A stretch of 64,000 nucleotides of DNA from the NCBI RefSeq assembly GCF_003584125.1, contig NZ_QXFL01000002.1, forward strand, positions 372,001 to 436,000, read 5' to 3'. The position numbers and the translations under genes are program-made. Every line of letters starts with the position of its first letter. Within the stretch, counting starts at the first letter, position 1. Shown in pieces: positions 54,015-63,161 of this stretch. This DNA comes from Aurantiacibacter zhengii (lineage in GTDB: Bacteria > Pseudomonadota > Alphaproteobacteria > Sphingomonadales > Sphingomonadaceae). Below the pieces are notes generated by a model. It made no database searches, was not told the origin of the DNA, and saw only the letters and a program-made list of their open reading frames with translations.

Positions 54015-55856
54015 ATGTCCGCCCCCCTTCGCAACGTGGCGATCATCGCCCACGTCGACCATGGCAAGACCACGCTTGTCGACCAGCTTTTCCGCCAATC
54101 CGGCACCTTCCGCGAGAATCAGCGCGTCGAGGAACGCGCCATGGATTCCAACGAACTGGAGCAGGAGCGCGGGATCACGATTCTCGCCAAGCCCACCAGC
54201 GTGGAATGGAAGCCCGAGGGCGGCCAGCATTCCTATCGCATCAACATCGTCGACACCCCAGGTCACGCCGACTTCGGCGCCGAGGTGGAACGCATCCTGT
54301 CCATGGTCGACGGTGTCATCCTGCTGGTTGACGCCGCCGAAGGGCCGATGCCGCAGACCAAGTTCGTCACCGGCAAGGCGCTGGGCTTGGGCCTGAAGCC
54401 CATCGTGGTCGTCAACAAGATCGACCGCAGCGATGCCCGGGCCAGCGAAGTGCTGGACGAGGTTTTCGACCTGTTCGTGAACCTGGAAGCGAACGACGAA
54501 CAGCTCGATTTCCCCGTGCTCTACGCCTCGGGCCGCTCCGGCTACGCCAGCGAGGATCCCGAAGCGCGCGAGGGCGACCTGCTGCCGCTGTTCAACCTGA
54601 TCGTCAGCCACGTGCCCGCCCCGGATCTCGATCCCGATGGCGATTTCGCCATGCTGGCAACGCTGCTGGATCGCGACGCCTTCCTCGGCCGTATTCTGAC
54701 GGGCCGTATCGAGAGCGGTCGTCTGGAAACCGGCATGCCGATCCGCGCGCTGGACGTTAACGGCAAGGTCGTGGAAGTGGGCCGCGCCACCAAGGTCTTT
54801 GCCTACAACGGGCTGGATCGCGAGCCGGTTCTCCACGCCAAGGCTGGCGATATCGTCGCCGTCGCGGGCCTCACCGATGCCACCGTGTCCAACACGCTGG
54901 CCGCCCCGCACGTCACCACGCCGATCCACGCCTCGCCGATCGATCCGCCCACCCTCTCCATGACCTTTGCCGTCAACGACAGCCCCTATGCGGGCCGCGA
55001 GGGAAGCAAGGTGCAGAGCCGCGTGATCCGCGAGCGGCTGGAGCGCGAGGCCGAAGGCAACGTCGCCATCCGCGTGACCGAAAGCAGCGGCAAGGACGCC
55101 TTCGAAGTCGCCGGTCGCGGCGAATTGCAGCTTGGCGTGCTGATCGAAACCATGCGCCGCGAGGGCTTCGAGCTTTCCATCAGCCGCCCGCGCGTGCTGT
55201 ACCGCGAGGAGAACGGCCAGAAGCTGGAACCTTACGAAACCGTGGTGGTCGACGTGGATGACGAATTCTCCGGCACGGTCGTCGAGAAGATGGCGCAGCG
55301 CAAGGCCGAGATGACCGAGATGCGCCCCAGCGGCGTCGGCAAGACCCGCCTGATCTTCCTCGCCCCGTCGCGCGGCCTGATCGGCTATCACGGCGAATTT
55401 CTGTCCGACACGCGCGGCACGGGGATCATGAACCGCCTGTTCGACAGCTATGGCCCGCACAAGGGCAAGATTTCCGGGCGCCAGAACGGCGTGCTGATTT
55501 CGATGGAACAGGGCGAGGCCATGGCCTACGCGCTCAACACCATCGAGGAACGCGGCGTACTGTTCGTCGGCCCGGGTGAGAAGCTGTACCAGGGCATGAT
55601 CATCGGCGAGAATGCCAAGCCCGAAGATCTCGAGGTGAACCCGCTCAAGAGCAAGCAGCTCACCAACTTCCGCGCCAGCGGCAAGGACGAAGGCATCCGC
55701 CTGACCCCGCCGCGCAAGATGACGCTGGAACAGGCGATTGCCTACATCGGCGACGACGAGATCGTGGAAGTTACCCCTGAGAGCATTCGCCTGCGCAAGG
55801 TCCACCTGGACCCGCACGAGCGTAAGCGCGCCAAGCGGTCGTCGCAGGATTCCTGA
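54015..55856 (+). CDS. typA: Ribosome-associated GTPase BipA/TypA
   Basis: 613 residues. A translational GTPase for 50S assembly at low temperature and stress. G1 [13 protein letters not shown], switch region [10 protein letters not shown]3 [15 protein letters not shown]4 NKIDR, and the C-terminal BipA domain with [20 protein letters not shown]. Complete. It is divergent from the receptor across a 288-base gap (53727-54014) that holds no convincing gene. Confidence 0.97.
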   Translation: MSAPLRNVAIIAHVDHGKTTLVDQLFRQSGTFRENQRVEERAMDSNELEQERGITILAKPTSVEWKPEGGQHSYRINIVDTPGHADFGAEVERILSMVDGVILLVDAAEGPMPQTKFVTGKALGLGLKPIVVVNKIDRSDARASEVLDEVFDLFVNLEANDEQLDFPVLYASGRSGYASEDPEAREGDLLPLFNLIVSHVPAPDLDPDGDFAMLATLLDRDAFLGRILTGRIESGRLETGMPIRALDVNGKVVEVGRATKVFAYNGLDREPVLHAKAGDIVAVAGLTDATVSNTLAAPHVTTPIHASPIDPPTLSMTFAVNDSPYAGREGSKVQSRVIRERLEREAEGNVAIRVTESSGKDAFEVAGRGELQLGVLIETMRREGFELSISRPRVLYREENGQKLEPYETVVVDVDDEFSGTVVEKMAQRKAEMTEMRPSGVGKTRLIFLAPSRGLIGYHGEFLSDTRGTGIMNRLFDSYGPHKGKISGRQNGVLISMEQGEAMAYALNTIEERGVLFVGPGEKLYQGMIIGENAKPEDLEVNPLKSKQLTNFRASGKDEGIRLTPPRKMTLEQAIAYIGDDEIVEVTPESIRLRKVHLDPHERKRAKRSSQDS

Positions 55857-55865
55857 CCGGCGCGC

Positions 55866-56369
55866 CTACGGGCAGCGGTAGATACGGAAGCGCGGATCGT
55901 CATCGTACCGGATACGCATGACGTCCGCGCTTTCCAGCGCCATGTAGAACACATATTCGGCTGGCGGCGCGTCGCCATACTGCTCGCTCAGCGTGGCAGC
56001 GGCGTAGTCGCCATCCGCCCGCACGTTCTGCACGATGCCGGTGCTTTCGAAAAAGCCCACTTCGCGTGCTCCAATCTCGTATCGCTGGTGGCCGCGGATT
56101 TCGCAGTCGGCATCGCTTTCGGCCCAAAGGCCGTGGAACCGCTCGGGAATCGTATCCTGCATACCGCCCGCATCGGCGCGCGCTTCATCCTGCGATCCGG
56201 CGGCCTCTACGTCGGGATCAATGGTGCGTTCCGGTTTCGGGGATGGCTCCTCAGCCACCGGGGTCGCCTCGGGCGCGGGCTGCGCGGCATCTTCAGATGG
56301 TTCGGACGACTGCGAGCAGGCACCCAGTAACAGTGTCAGCACGGTGAGACTTGGGGGCCACTTCATCAT
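55866..56369 (-). CDS. Hypothetical lipoprotein
   Basis: 167 residues. A short leader with lipobox LLGAC (TLLLGACSQ, Cys near residue 18) is followed by a Pro/Glu/Ala-rich linker (SEPSEDAAQPAPEATPVAEE...) and a C-terminal domain with IPERFHGLWAESDADCEI and a final FRIYRCP, whose two Cys could pair. Two adjacent ATGs (56369, 56366). It converges with typA. No family name assigned. Confidence 0.68.
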   Translation of the reverse strand: MMKWPPSLTVLTLLLGACSQSSEPSEDAAQPAPEATPVAEEPSPKPERTIDPDVEAAGSQDEARADAGGMQDTIPERFHGLWAESDADCEIRGHQRYEIGAREVGFFESTGIVQNVRADGDYAAATLSEQYGDAPPAEYVFYMALESADVMRIRYDDDPRFRIYRCP

Positions 56370-56438
56370 GCTACCGATAATGGGTAGCCCCGCCGCCGGT
56401 TCCTTCAGTGACACGGGGGACAAGGCGTGTGTTACGGA

Positions 56439-57332
56439 TCACCCGACCACCAGGTTCAGCCTTTCGGACGCCACGCCGATGTCCAGCTTGCGGCCCCAGC
56501 CGAAGTGGAGGAAATCCGCTTCCATGCCGTCAGCGAAAACCACGCCACCATCGTTCATGCGACTGGTGAGCGCGAGCCTGCCGCTTTCCAGCAATCCGGC
56601 CCGCATGGTCGTGCCCGTGGCGACGCTGGGAAAGGGTTCTCGCACGAACCATCCCAAGGCGGTTCGTGTCGGAGCGAGCGGCAGGTCCACTCCCGTCGCC
56701 AGCATGATGGAACGCGCCCATCCGGTTGCGCCGGTCCCGGTTGCAACGATCAGTCCGCTGCTGCTCTGTTCCTCGCCCTTCCCCCCATCCTCGATAAGGT
56801 AGCGGGCCGACTGGTGACTGCGGTGACCGACGAACAGTTCGTTCAGGGCCAGCAAGCGCTCCCCTGAATCGAGCCGCCCTTCGGCCATCGTCCGCGCTTC
56901 CACCTCGGCATCGTCGTGCCAGGCCCGCACCAGCAGGTCTGCAAGGTTCTCCACCGCGAAGCGCGCCAGCACGCCGTCGTAGCGGGCGGGATCCGGATTG
57001 ATCCCGATCACCTTCTGCCCGGACAGGTACTTGGCGACATTGGGCACTAGGCCGTCTTGCCCCAGGGCCACCACCACGTCTTCGGGGGTGAACAGGAACC
57101 GGTCGAGGTCTTCGCGGCGGATGTCTGCATGACGCCATTCGTCCGGCAAGGCAGCATGGGCGGCGTGTACGGCGCGTTCCTGCGCCGCGTGCCGGGCTTC
57201 GACCTCCGCCAGCGACTGGCCGCGCTGTTCCAGAAAGAACCGCGCCTGCCCGCGCGTGGCGTGCCGTGCAATCAGCCAGTCGTATTCGGACTGCCTGGTC
57301 ACGAAGACCGCGCGCGGGGGCAGCGTCGCCAT
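56439..57332 (-). CDS. NAD kinase-like protein
   Basis: 297 residues. It has the NAD kinase/diacylglycerol kinase fold outline: VVVALGQDGLVPNVAKYL near residue 86 stands where NAD kinases have GGDG (here GQDG), NELFVGH equals the N-E motif, and SSGLIVATGTGATGWARS matches the TPTGSTAY region. With these changes activity cannot be assumed. It is the third gene of an operon with an SPFH protein and an NrtR-like regulator, which supports a link to NAD metabolism. Confidence 0.75.
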   Translation of the reverse strand: MATLPPRAVFVTRQSEYDWLIARHATRGQARFFLEQRGQSLAEVEARHAAQERAVHAAHAALPDEWRHADIRREDLDRFLFTPEDVVVALGQDGLVPNVAKYLSGQKVIGINPDPARYDGVLARFAVENLADLLVRAWHDDAEVEARTMAEGRLDSGERLLALNELFVGHRSHQSARYLIEDGGKGEEQSSSGLIVATGTGATGWARSIMLATGVDLPLAPTRTALGWFVREPFPSVATGTTMRAGLLESGRLALTSRMNDGGVVFADGMEADFLHFGWGRKLDIGVASERLNLVVG

Positions 57333-57336
57333 CGCC

Positions 57337-58329
57337 CTAGCCCTCGATCGCCGGAGCAGCGGGCGCCCGGGCAGCGCCGAATTCGCGCACCAGCTGGGCG
57401 AGCATGTCCGGCGTCACGTTCAGGTGTTCGATACGATCCACCTTGGCGGCAAACTCCCGCGCGGCAAGGCCCAGCAGGACCTGCGGGGGAAGGTCGCGAT
57501 AGACGGCCATGTGTGCCTGCTCTGCCGCTGCCCTGGCCTCTTCCACCGCGCGAATGCGCGCTGCGTCGGCTTCGGCCTCGATCAACAGGGCTTCGGCGGC
57601 ACCGCGCGCTTCGTCGCGGGCGTTCTCCGCTTCTTCCGCGGTCAGCAGCTTCTGCCGCCGCGCAAGCTCGACCTTGGTGGCCAGCTCGTTCTCGGCAATG
57701 GCGCGCTCCTTCTCGACCGCCAGCGCGCGGCGGGCAAAGGTCGCCTCGTCCGCCTTCTGCTGCAACGCTTCGAACGTGGGCGTCTGCAGCGCCCGTTCCA
57801 GTTCGCTAGTTGGCGCAAGGTTCGCCAGACGTACGCTGACGACCTCTACCCCGATCTGCAACAGGCCCGGATTATCGGCCAGCGCCACACCGATGGCATG
57901 GCGCAAGGGATCGACCCCGGCATCCAGCAAGGCCTGAACCGGCGCCTTCGCCAGATATTCCAGTGCGGCCTGCGCAACGATGCCGCTGATGCGCGTCTCG
58001 ATGCTTTCGACAGGGCGCGCGTTCCACCGTCCGTTACGCGGATCGATACTGAAGTCGATCCGCTCGGCCGCCAGTTCCGGCGCGGCGACGTGCCAGCCGA
58101 TCATGCCCTGCACGCTGACATCCTGAAAGTCGGCGCTGCGCCCCTTGGCGAAGAACGTCATCTCGCGGTCGTCCAGTGGCACCTCTGCGAGGCTGGCCGT
58201 GGCCGGGGCGAACCAGAACACGAGGCCCCGCCCGCTCGCCTTCAGGCGGCCATTGGCATAGCGCAGCACGTGCTGGCTGGGGTCTGCGCGCAGCATGGCG
58301 AGCGGGCCGTAAACAGTGATATTTGCCAT
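57337..58329 (-). CDS. SPFH/band 7 domain protein
   Basis: 330 residues. An SPFH (stomatin/prohibitin) domain at about residues 20-190 followed by an Ala/Glu-rich coiled coil (residues 190-280, e.g. LAVEKERAIAENELATKVELARR) and a short C-terminal region. There is no obvious N-terminal membrane anchor. Such proteins form membrane-associated ring assemblies. It is 12 bases downstream of the NrtR-like gene and 4 bases upstream of the NAD kinase-like gene. Confidence 0.82.
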   Translation of the reverse strand: MANITVYGPLAMLRADPSQHVLRYANGRLKASGRGLVFWFAPATASLAEVPLDDREMTFFAKGRSADFQDVSVQGMIGWHVAAPELAAERIDFSIDPRNGRWNARPVESIETRISGIVAQAALEYLAKAPVQALLDAGVDPLRHAIGVALADNPGLLQIGVEVVSVRLANLAPTSELERALQTPTFEALQQKADEATFARRALAVEKERAIAENELATKVELARRQKLLTAEEAENARDEARGAAEALLIEAEADAARIRAVEEARAAAEQAHMAVYRDLPPQVLLGLAAREFAAKVDRIEHLNVTPDMLAQLVREFGAARAPAAPAIEG

Positions 58330-58341
58330 GATCGGTCTCCT

Positions 58342-59016
58342 TCAGGCGTTGTCGGTTCTGCGGCGGTACAGTTCCGCCGGGCGATAGGGGGTGGCGGTCT
58401 CGTATTCTCCTGTCGGTTCGATCCAACCCTGGTCGATCATCCGGCGGCGAAAGGCGGGTTTGGCGAATTGCGTGTCGAGGATCGCCTCGTGAACCTGCTG
58501 CAATTCGCGCAAGGTGAACATTTCGGGCAGCAGCGCGAAGGCGAGCGGGACATAGTCGATCTTCCCGCGCAGCCGCTCGACAGCGGCGGCAAGAATTTCG
58601 GCGTGGTCGAAGGCGAGATCGGGCAGCCGGGCCACGTCGACCAGCATCAGATCGTCGTGCGCGTCCACTGCGGACTGGACCACCTCTGCCGCCAGCAGCG
58701 CGAAATAGGCGACGGTCACCACGCGCATGCGCGGATCGCGGTCGGGCGCGCCGAAGGTGTAGAGCTGTTCCAGCCAGATCCGTTCTATGTGAGCCTTGGT
58801 CGCCAGCACGCGGGCGGCAGCCTCGTCCAGCCCCTCCCCTTCACGCACGAAGCCGCCCGGCAGTGCCCAGCTACCTTTGGCGGGTGCCTGCGCCCGGCGT
58901 TGCAGCACGGCGACGAGCTTCCCGTCGACCACGCTGAAAAGCACTGTATCCGCCGTTATCGCGACGCGCGGAAAGGCGGCGGGATCGTAGCTGGAAAGGA
59001 ATTGTTCGTCGGTCAT
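58342..59016 (-). CDS. Nudix-winged helix regulator (NrtR-like)
   Basis: 224 residues. An N-terminal Nudix domain (VAVLQRRAQAPAKGSWALPGGFVREGEGLDEAAARVL) with a degenerate Nudix box: the catalytic RExxEExG element is absent (RVLATKA). A C-terminal winged helix reads FTLRELQQVHEAILDTQFAKPAFRRRMIDQGW. This is the NrtR plan: a non-hydrolytic ADP-ribose-sensing repressor of NAD genes. A start at 59028 is also possible. A long inverted repeat lies just upstream, and it heads the operon with SPFH and NAD kinase-like genes. Confidence 0.83.
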   Translation of the reverse strand: MTDEQFLSSYDPAAFPRVAITADTVLFSVVDGKLVAVLQRRAQAPAKGSWALPGGFVREGEGLDEAAARVLATKAHIERIWLEQLYTFGAPDRDPRMRVVTVAYFALLAAEVVQSAVDAHDDLMLVDVARLPDLAFDHAEILAAAVERLRGKIDYVPLAFALLPEMFTLRELQQVHEAILDTQFAKPAFRRRMIDQGWIEPTGEYETATPYRPAELYRRRTDNA

Positions 59017-59029
59017 CGAATCACTCATC

Positions 59030-59073
59030 TGACTAATGTTCAATCTAGTTATTACTGCTTTGATCATTAGTCA
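59030..59073. promoter_or_regulatory. Inverted repeat upstream of the NrtR-like gene (probable operator)
   Basis: TGACTAATGTTCAA and TTGATCATTAGTCA form 14-base arms with one mismatch, spaced 16 bases. The region is AT-rich compared with its neighbours and covers the expected promoter. Autoregulation by the NrtR-like protein is inferred. Confidence 0.65.
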
Positions 59074-59173
59074 ACTGCGATATGAAGCGCCCTCGCCGCT
59101 CCTTGCATAATGCACACGCGAAGCCGTCCCTTCCCTCTCGCCAAGCGCGCAAGGCTCGCCTAGGGGGAGACCG

Positions 59174-60337
59174 ATGGATGTGAGTAATCTTCGTGTCGCG
59201 CTGTTCAGCGGGAACTACAATTACGTCCGCGATGGCGCGAACCAGGCTCTGAACCGGCTCGTCGATTACCTGCTGCGGCAGGGTGCCGAGGTGCGCGTCT
59301 ATTCGCCGACCACCGATACCCCCGCCTTCGAACCCGCGGGCGAACTGGTAAGCCTGCCGTCGGTACCGATTCCCGGACGGGGAGAATACCAGTTCTCCAC
59401 CGGGCTGAACGCCCAGATCAAGGCCAACCTGGCGGAGTTCGACCCTCATATCGTTCACATTTCCAGCCCCGATGTTGCCGGACACCGCGCGCTGACATGG
59501 GCGCGGGCACATGACATTCCCGTGCTTGCCAGCGTGCACACCCGGTTCGAGACCTATCCGCGCTATTACGGCTTCGGCTTCATCGAGCCCGTATTTGTCG
59601 CCCTTCTGCGGCGGTTCTACCACCGCTGCGATGCGATCGTGGCGCCCTCGGCCAGCATGATCGAGGAGCTGCGCGAACAGAACATGCACCGTGACATCGG
59701 CACGTGGTCGCGAGGGGTCGACCGCACGATCTTCACCCCTACTCGCCGCGATCTAGAATGGCGCCGGGCGCAGGGCATTGCGGACGATGACATGACCGTC
59801 GGATTCCTCGGCCGGCTGGTGCTGGAAAAGGGTATCGACATCTTCGCCGAGACGATGGTGGAACTGCGGAAGCGCGGCGTTCCGCACCAGGTTCTGGTCA
59901 TCGGCGAAGGCCCGGCGAAGGAATTCTTCGCAGGCAAGGTGCCCGAAGCAAAGTTCGTCGGGTTCCAGCAGGGCGAAAACCTGGGCCGCGCGGTCGCCAG
60001 CATGGACGTGCTGCTCAACCCATCGGTTACAGAGACGTTTGGCAACGTAACGCTGGAGGCCATGGCCTGCGGCGTTCCGGTGGTGGCTGCCGACGCAACA
60101 GGCGCATCCAGCCTGGTGGTGGAGGGAGAGACCGGCCACCTCGTCGCCCCGCGTGATGTTGATGCCTATGCCGACGCCTTGGCTTCCTATGCGGCCAACC
60201 CGGACCTGCGCCGCGCCCATGGCGAGGCTGGCGCCAGGCGCGCCGACGCCTACGACTGGGACACCATCAACGGCGCGGTGGCAGACACTTACCTGCGCCT
60301 GATTGCGGCGCGGCAGAAAAGCGGCAAGTCAGCGTAG
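59174..60337 (+). CDS. GT4-family glycosyltransferase
   Basis: 387 residues. A GT-B fold retaining glycosyltransferase resembling MgtA/PimB-type mannosyl- or glucuronosyl-transferases that glycosylate diacylglycerol or build lipid-linked sugars. N-terminal SGNYNYVRDGANQALNRLVDYLL; the nucleotide-sugar half has GFLGRLVLEKGIDIF and the E-x7-E motif in TETFGNVTLEAMACGVPVV. GGGGGAGACCG precedes the ATG. Donor and acceptor cannot be told. Confidence 0.87.
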   Translation: MDVSNLRVALFSGNYNYVRDGANQALNRLVDYLLRQGAEVRVYSPTTDTPAFEPAGELVSLPSVPIPGRGEYQFSTGLNAQIKANLAEFDPHIVHISSPDVAGHRALTWARAHDIPVLASVHTRFETYPRYYGFGFIEPVFVALLRRFYHRCDAIVAPSASMIEELREQNMHRDIGTWSRGVDRTIFTPTRRDLEWRRAQGIADDDMTVGFLGRLVLEKGIDIFAETMVELRKRGVPHQVLVIGEGPAKEFFAGKVPEAKFVGFQQGENLGRAVASMDVLLNPSVTETFGNVTLEAMACGVPVVAADATGASSLVVEGETGHLVAPRDVDAYADALASYAANPDLRRAHGEAGARRADAYDWDTINGAVADTYLRLIAARQKSGKSA

Positions 60338-60766
60338 TACGCCGCGGCGCGCCATGGCGAAGGCGTAGATGGCCAGTAAGATCTGGCTTGCCCAGATTAC
60401 CACGGTCAGGATCAGTCCAGTGCCGTCCAGCACACCTTCTGGTGCGGGATTGGTGAACTGATAAGCGGACGAACCCGCCAACCCGACAAGAGCGAGGACA
60501 AAGGCATAGCCTGCAAAGCGACTGCGCAGGACCAGCAGTATCGCGCCAAGAAACGCGCTCCACACACCGATTGCCCAGAACGCCTCCATCCAGACGGGGA
60601 AGCTGTAGAAGTATTCTAGTTGCTGCGGCGTGAAGGCCGACATGTAGGCCTCGTTCCGCGTTTGCGTCATGAGGTAGTCATACGCGCCGAAGGCATTCCA
60701 CAGCAGCGCCAGGATACCGATTACCCAAAGGTGCCACGGCGTCGCCGGGCGGTTCAAGGTTGCCAT
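60329..60766 (-). CDS. Four-helix membrane protein of unknown function
   Basis: 145 residues. Four hydrophobic segments (WHLWVIGILALLWNAFGAYDY; FWAIGVWSAFLGAILLVL; GYAFVLALVGLAGSSAY; LILTVVIWASQILLAIYAF). A short motif FTPQQLEYFYSFPVW lies between the first two. GGGGAGTTGACG before the ATG at 60766 sets the start. It is the second gene after a PadR regulator, 66 bases away, so likely its target or partner. Confidence 0.75.
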   Translation of the reverse strand: MATLNRPATPWHLWVIGILALLWNAFGAYDYLMTQTRNEAYMSAFTPQQLEYFYSFPVWMEAFWAIGVWSAFLGAILLVLRSRFAGYAFVLALVGLAGSSAYQFTNPAPEGVLDGTGLILTVVIWASQILLAIYAFAMARRGVLR

Positions 60767-60831
60767 CGTCAACTCCCCTGTTTCGGGCGAAGCTAGCATG
60801 TCCACCCGAAACAGGGAATTACCTTAAACAA

Positions 60832-61725
60832 TCACAGCCGTTCAATCTTGCGGGCCAGTTCGTCGATCAGATCGACGACCTGGTGCTTGTCGAGGTCCTT
60901 CAGCTTGCCGTCCGCAGCCTTGTTCTTGATGACGTTGGCAAGATTGCCCATCGCGCGAAACAGTTCGGCCGACCCGCTGGGCCGTGCCTTTTCGCGCTTG
61001 CGACCAAGGCGATTCCAAAGCTCCTCGAGCTCGTCACGGCGATCTTCCAGTTCGGCAAGGCCGGAATCAGTGGCCTGGAACAGTTTCTTGGCATCCTTGC
61101 TGTCCTGCTCGGCAATCGCGCCCTCGTCCGCCAGCATTTGCAGGGTCGGATAGATCGTACCCGGACTGGGCGAATAGGAACCGGCGGTCATTTCTTCCAG
61201 CGCCTTGATCAGTTCGTAGCCGTGGCGTGGCTCCTCTGCCAGCATGGCCAGCAGTACCAGGCGCAGTTCGCCCGGCCCGAACAGGCGACGCCGGCGCGGG
61301 GCCTCGTCGCTACGAGCGCCGTTGCCATATCGCTTCCCGGGCCTGCCACTTTTCGCGAACATACCGCCAGGGCCGAACATGCCATCCTTGCCGAACATGC
61401 CGCCAGGTCCGAACGGACCACTGGGCCCAAACGGCCCGTCCTTGCCGAAAATTCCGGCCATCCCCAGCATGTCTTCAGCGTTGTAACGATGGCGATGACG
61501 ATGACGGTAGCGGCGCGGGCCGCCATCTTCCCAGTCTTCATCGTCAGCATTATCGATTTCGATCTCTACTTCGACATCAAAGTCCTCGCCCTCGTCATCG
61601 ACAGGCTCGATATCCTCGGGCTCCACGACTTCTTCGTCGCGGTGCGCCGAACTCGGCTTGCCGGGTTTCTTCGGTGCGCGGGGCGGGCGCGGCGGACGCG
61701 GCGGTTTTCTGCTGCTCTTGCTCAT
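60832..61725 (-). CDS. PadR-family transcriptional regulator with long N-terminal extension
   Basis: 297 residues. The PadR winged helix starts near residue 148 (FGPGELRLVLLAMLAEEPRHGYELIKALEE, then SPSPGTIYPTLQMLADEGAI) and is followed by a coiled-coil dimerisation region. The first 145 residues are unusual: a Pro/Arg/Lys stretch, an acidic block (residues 30-67), His/Arg repeats (RHRHRHR) and a Phe-Gly repeat (FGKDG, FGPSG, FGPGG; residues 92-124). A palindrome 30 bases upstream is a good operator. It is probably autoregulated. Confidence 0.88.
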   Translation of the reverse strand: MSKSSRKPPRPPRPPRAPKKPGKPSSAHRDEEVVEPEDIEPVDDEGEDFDVEVEIEIDNADDEDWEDGGPRRYRHRHRHRYNAEDMLGMAGIFGKDGPFGPSGPFGPGGMFGKDGMFGPGGMFAKSGRPGKRYGNGARSDEAPRRRRLFGPGELRLVLLAMLAEEPRHGYELIKALEEMTAGSYSPSPGTIYPTLQMLADEGAIAEQDSKDAKKLFQATDSGLAELEDRRDELEELWNRLGRKREKARPSGSAELFRAMGNLANVIKNKAADGKLKDLDKHQVVDLIDELARKIERL

Positions 61726-61754
61726 GTTCGATCTCCAGTCAGTCCCAACGTCTT

Positions 61755-61768
61755 TAAGATATATCTTA
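61755..61768. promoter_or_regulatory. PadR-type operator palindrome
   Basis: TAAGATATATCTTA, a perfect 14-bp AT-rich palindrome between the divergent padR-like and rarA genes. PadR proteins typically bind such ATAT-centred palindromes at their own promoters. Confidence 0.72.
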
Positions 61769-61847
61769 GACCTATCGTAACAAGGTGGCTTGAGAAAAAA
61801 CTTCCGCGCGCCCTACATCCCGCGCGGCAAGCCGCTACATAAGCCCG

Positions 61848-63161
61848 ATGGCCGACCTGTTTGCCGACGAAGCGCCGCAAAGCGTGCCCGAACCCGTGCG
61901 AGAGGACGCGCCGCTGGCAGACCGCCTGCGACCGCGCTCGCTTGCCGAGGTCATTGGGCAGGAACACCTTACCGGAGCCGATGGCGCGATCGGGCGCATG
62001 GTGGCGGCGGGCCGCCTTTCCAGCATGGTGCTGTGGGGTCCGCCCGGAACGGGCAAGACCAGCATTGCTCGCCTCCTCGCTGCGGAAGTCGGGATGCGGT
62101 ACGAGGCGGTGAGCGCTGTGTTCAGCGGCGTCGCGGACCTTAAAAAGGCCTTTGTCGCCGCCGAACAGGCGCAGAAGGCCGGCCAGCGCACGCTGCTGTT
62201 CGTGGACGAGATCCACCGCTTCAACCGGGCGCAGCAGGATGGCTTCCTGCCATTCGTGGAACGCGGACTGGTGACGCTGGTAGGCGCGACGACGGAGAAC
62301 CCCAGCTTCGAACTCAATGCCGCGCTGCTGAGCCGGGCACAGGTGCTGATCCTGCATCGGCTGGATGCCGAAGCTCTGGGCAAGCTGCTCGACCGGGCCG
62401 AAGAGCTGGAAGGTCCGCTGCCCGTAACGCCTGCGGCCAGGGACGCGCTTGTCGCATCAGCCGATGGCGATGGCCGCTTCCTGCTCAACCAGGCCGAAAC
62501 GCTCTACGCCGCGAAGATCGACGCGCCGCTCGATCCCGCCGCGCTGGGTCAGTTCCTGCAACGCCGTGTTGCCGTTTACGACAAGGACCGTGAGGGTCAC
62601 TACAACCTCATCTCCGCGCTTCACAAGGCCGTTCGCGGGTCCGATCCGCAGGCCGCGCTCTATTACATGGCGCGCATGCTGGTGGCAGGCGAGGAACCGC
62701 TGTTCGTGGCCCGGCGACTGATCCGCATGGCGGTGGAGGATATCGGCCTCGCCGATCCGCAGGCTTTGACGCAGTGCATGGCGGCGAAAGACGCCTACCA
62801 GTTCCTGGGCAGCCCCGAAGGCGAGCTCGCCCTTGTCCAGGCGTGCCTGTACGTCGCCGCCGCCCCCAAATCGAACGCTGTCTACAAAGCCCAGAAAGCC
62901 GCCTTCAGAAGCGCGAAGGAAACCGGCAGCCTGATGCCGCCCATGAACATCGTCAACGCGCCGACAAAGCTGATGAAGGATGTCGGCTACGGCAAGGGCT
63001 ACACCTACGATCACAATGCCGAAGATGGTTTCTCCGGCGACAATTACTGGCCCTCCGAAATGGAGCCGCAGTCCTATTACGAACCGGTCGAACGTGGTTT
63101 CGAGCGCGAGATCGCCAAGCGTCTCGACTACTGGAACAAGCTGCGGACCGAGCGGGGGTGA
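61848..63161 (+). CDS. rarA: Replication-associated recombination protein A (RarA/MgsA)
   Basis: 437 residues. An AAA+ clamp-loader-like ATPase acting at stalled forks. LADRLRPRSLAEVIGQEHLTG starts the family pattern, Walker A is WGPPGTGKTSIARLL near residue 66, Walker B LLFVDEIHRFNRAQQD, sensor ATTENPSFELN, and the C-terminal tetramerisation domain has SDPQAALYYMARMLVAGEEPLFVARRL. Its stop overlaps the next start (GTGA). Confidence 0.96.
   Translation: MADLFADEAPQSVPEPVREDAPLADRLRPRSLAEVIGQEHLTGADGAIGRMVAAGRLSSMVLWGPPGTGKTSIARLLAAEVGMRYEAVSAVFSGVADLKKAFVAAEQAQKAGQRTLLFVDEIHRFNRAQQDGFLPFVERGLVTLVGATTENPSFELNAALLSRAQVLILHRLDAEALGKLLDRAEELEGPLPVTPAARDALVASADGDGRFLLNQAETLYAAKIDAPLDPAALGQFLQRRVAVYDKDREGHYNLISALHKAVRGSDPQAALYYMARMLVAGEEPLFVARRLIRMAVEDIGLADPQALTQCMAAKDAYQFLGSPEGELALVQACLYVAAAPKSNAVYKAQKAAFRSAKETGSLMPPMNIVNAPTKLMKDVGYGKGYTYDHNAEDGFSGDNYWPSEMEPQSYYEPVERGFEREIAKRLDYWNKLRTERG

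Noticed and set aside
53904-55817. A 637-codon minus-strand frame opposite typA
   Set aside because: Antisense shadow of a clear BipA gene, with no recognisable domain.
57256-59070. A 604-codon plus-strand frame opposite the NrtR-SPFH-NAD kinase-like operon
   Set aside because: Antisense to three identified genes with coupled starts.
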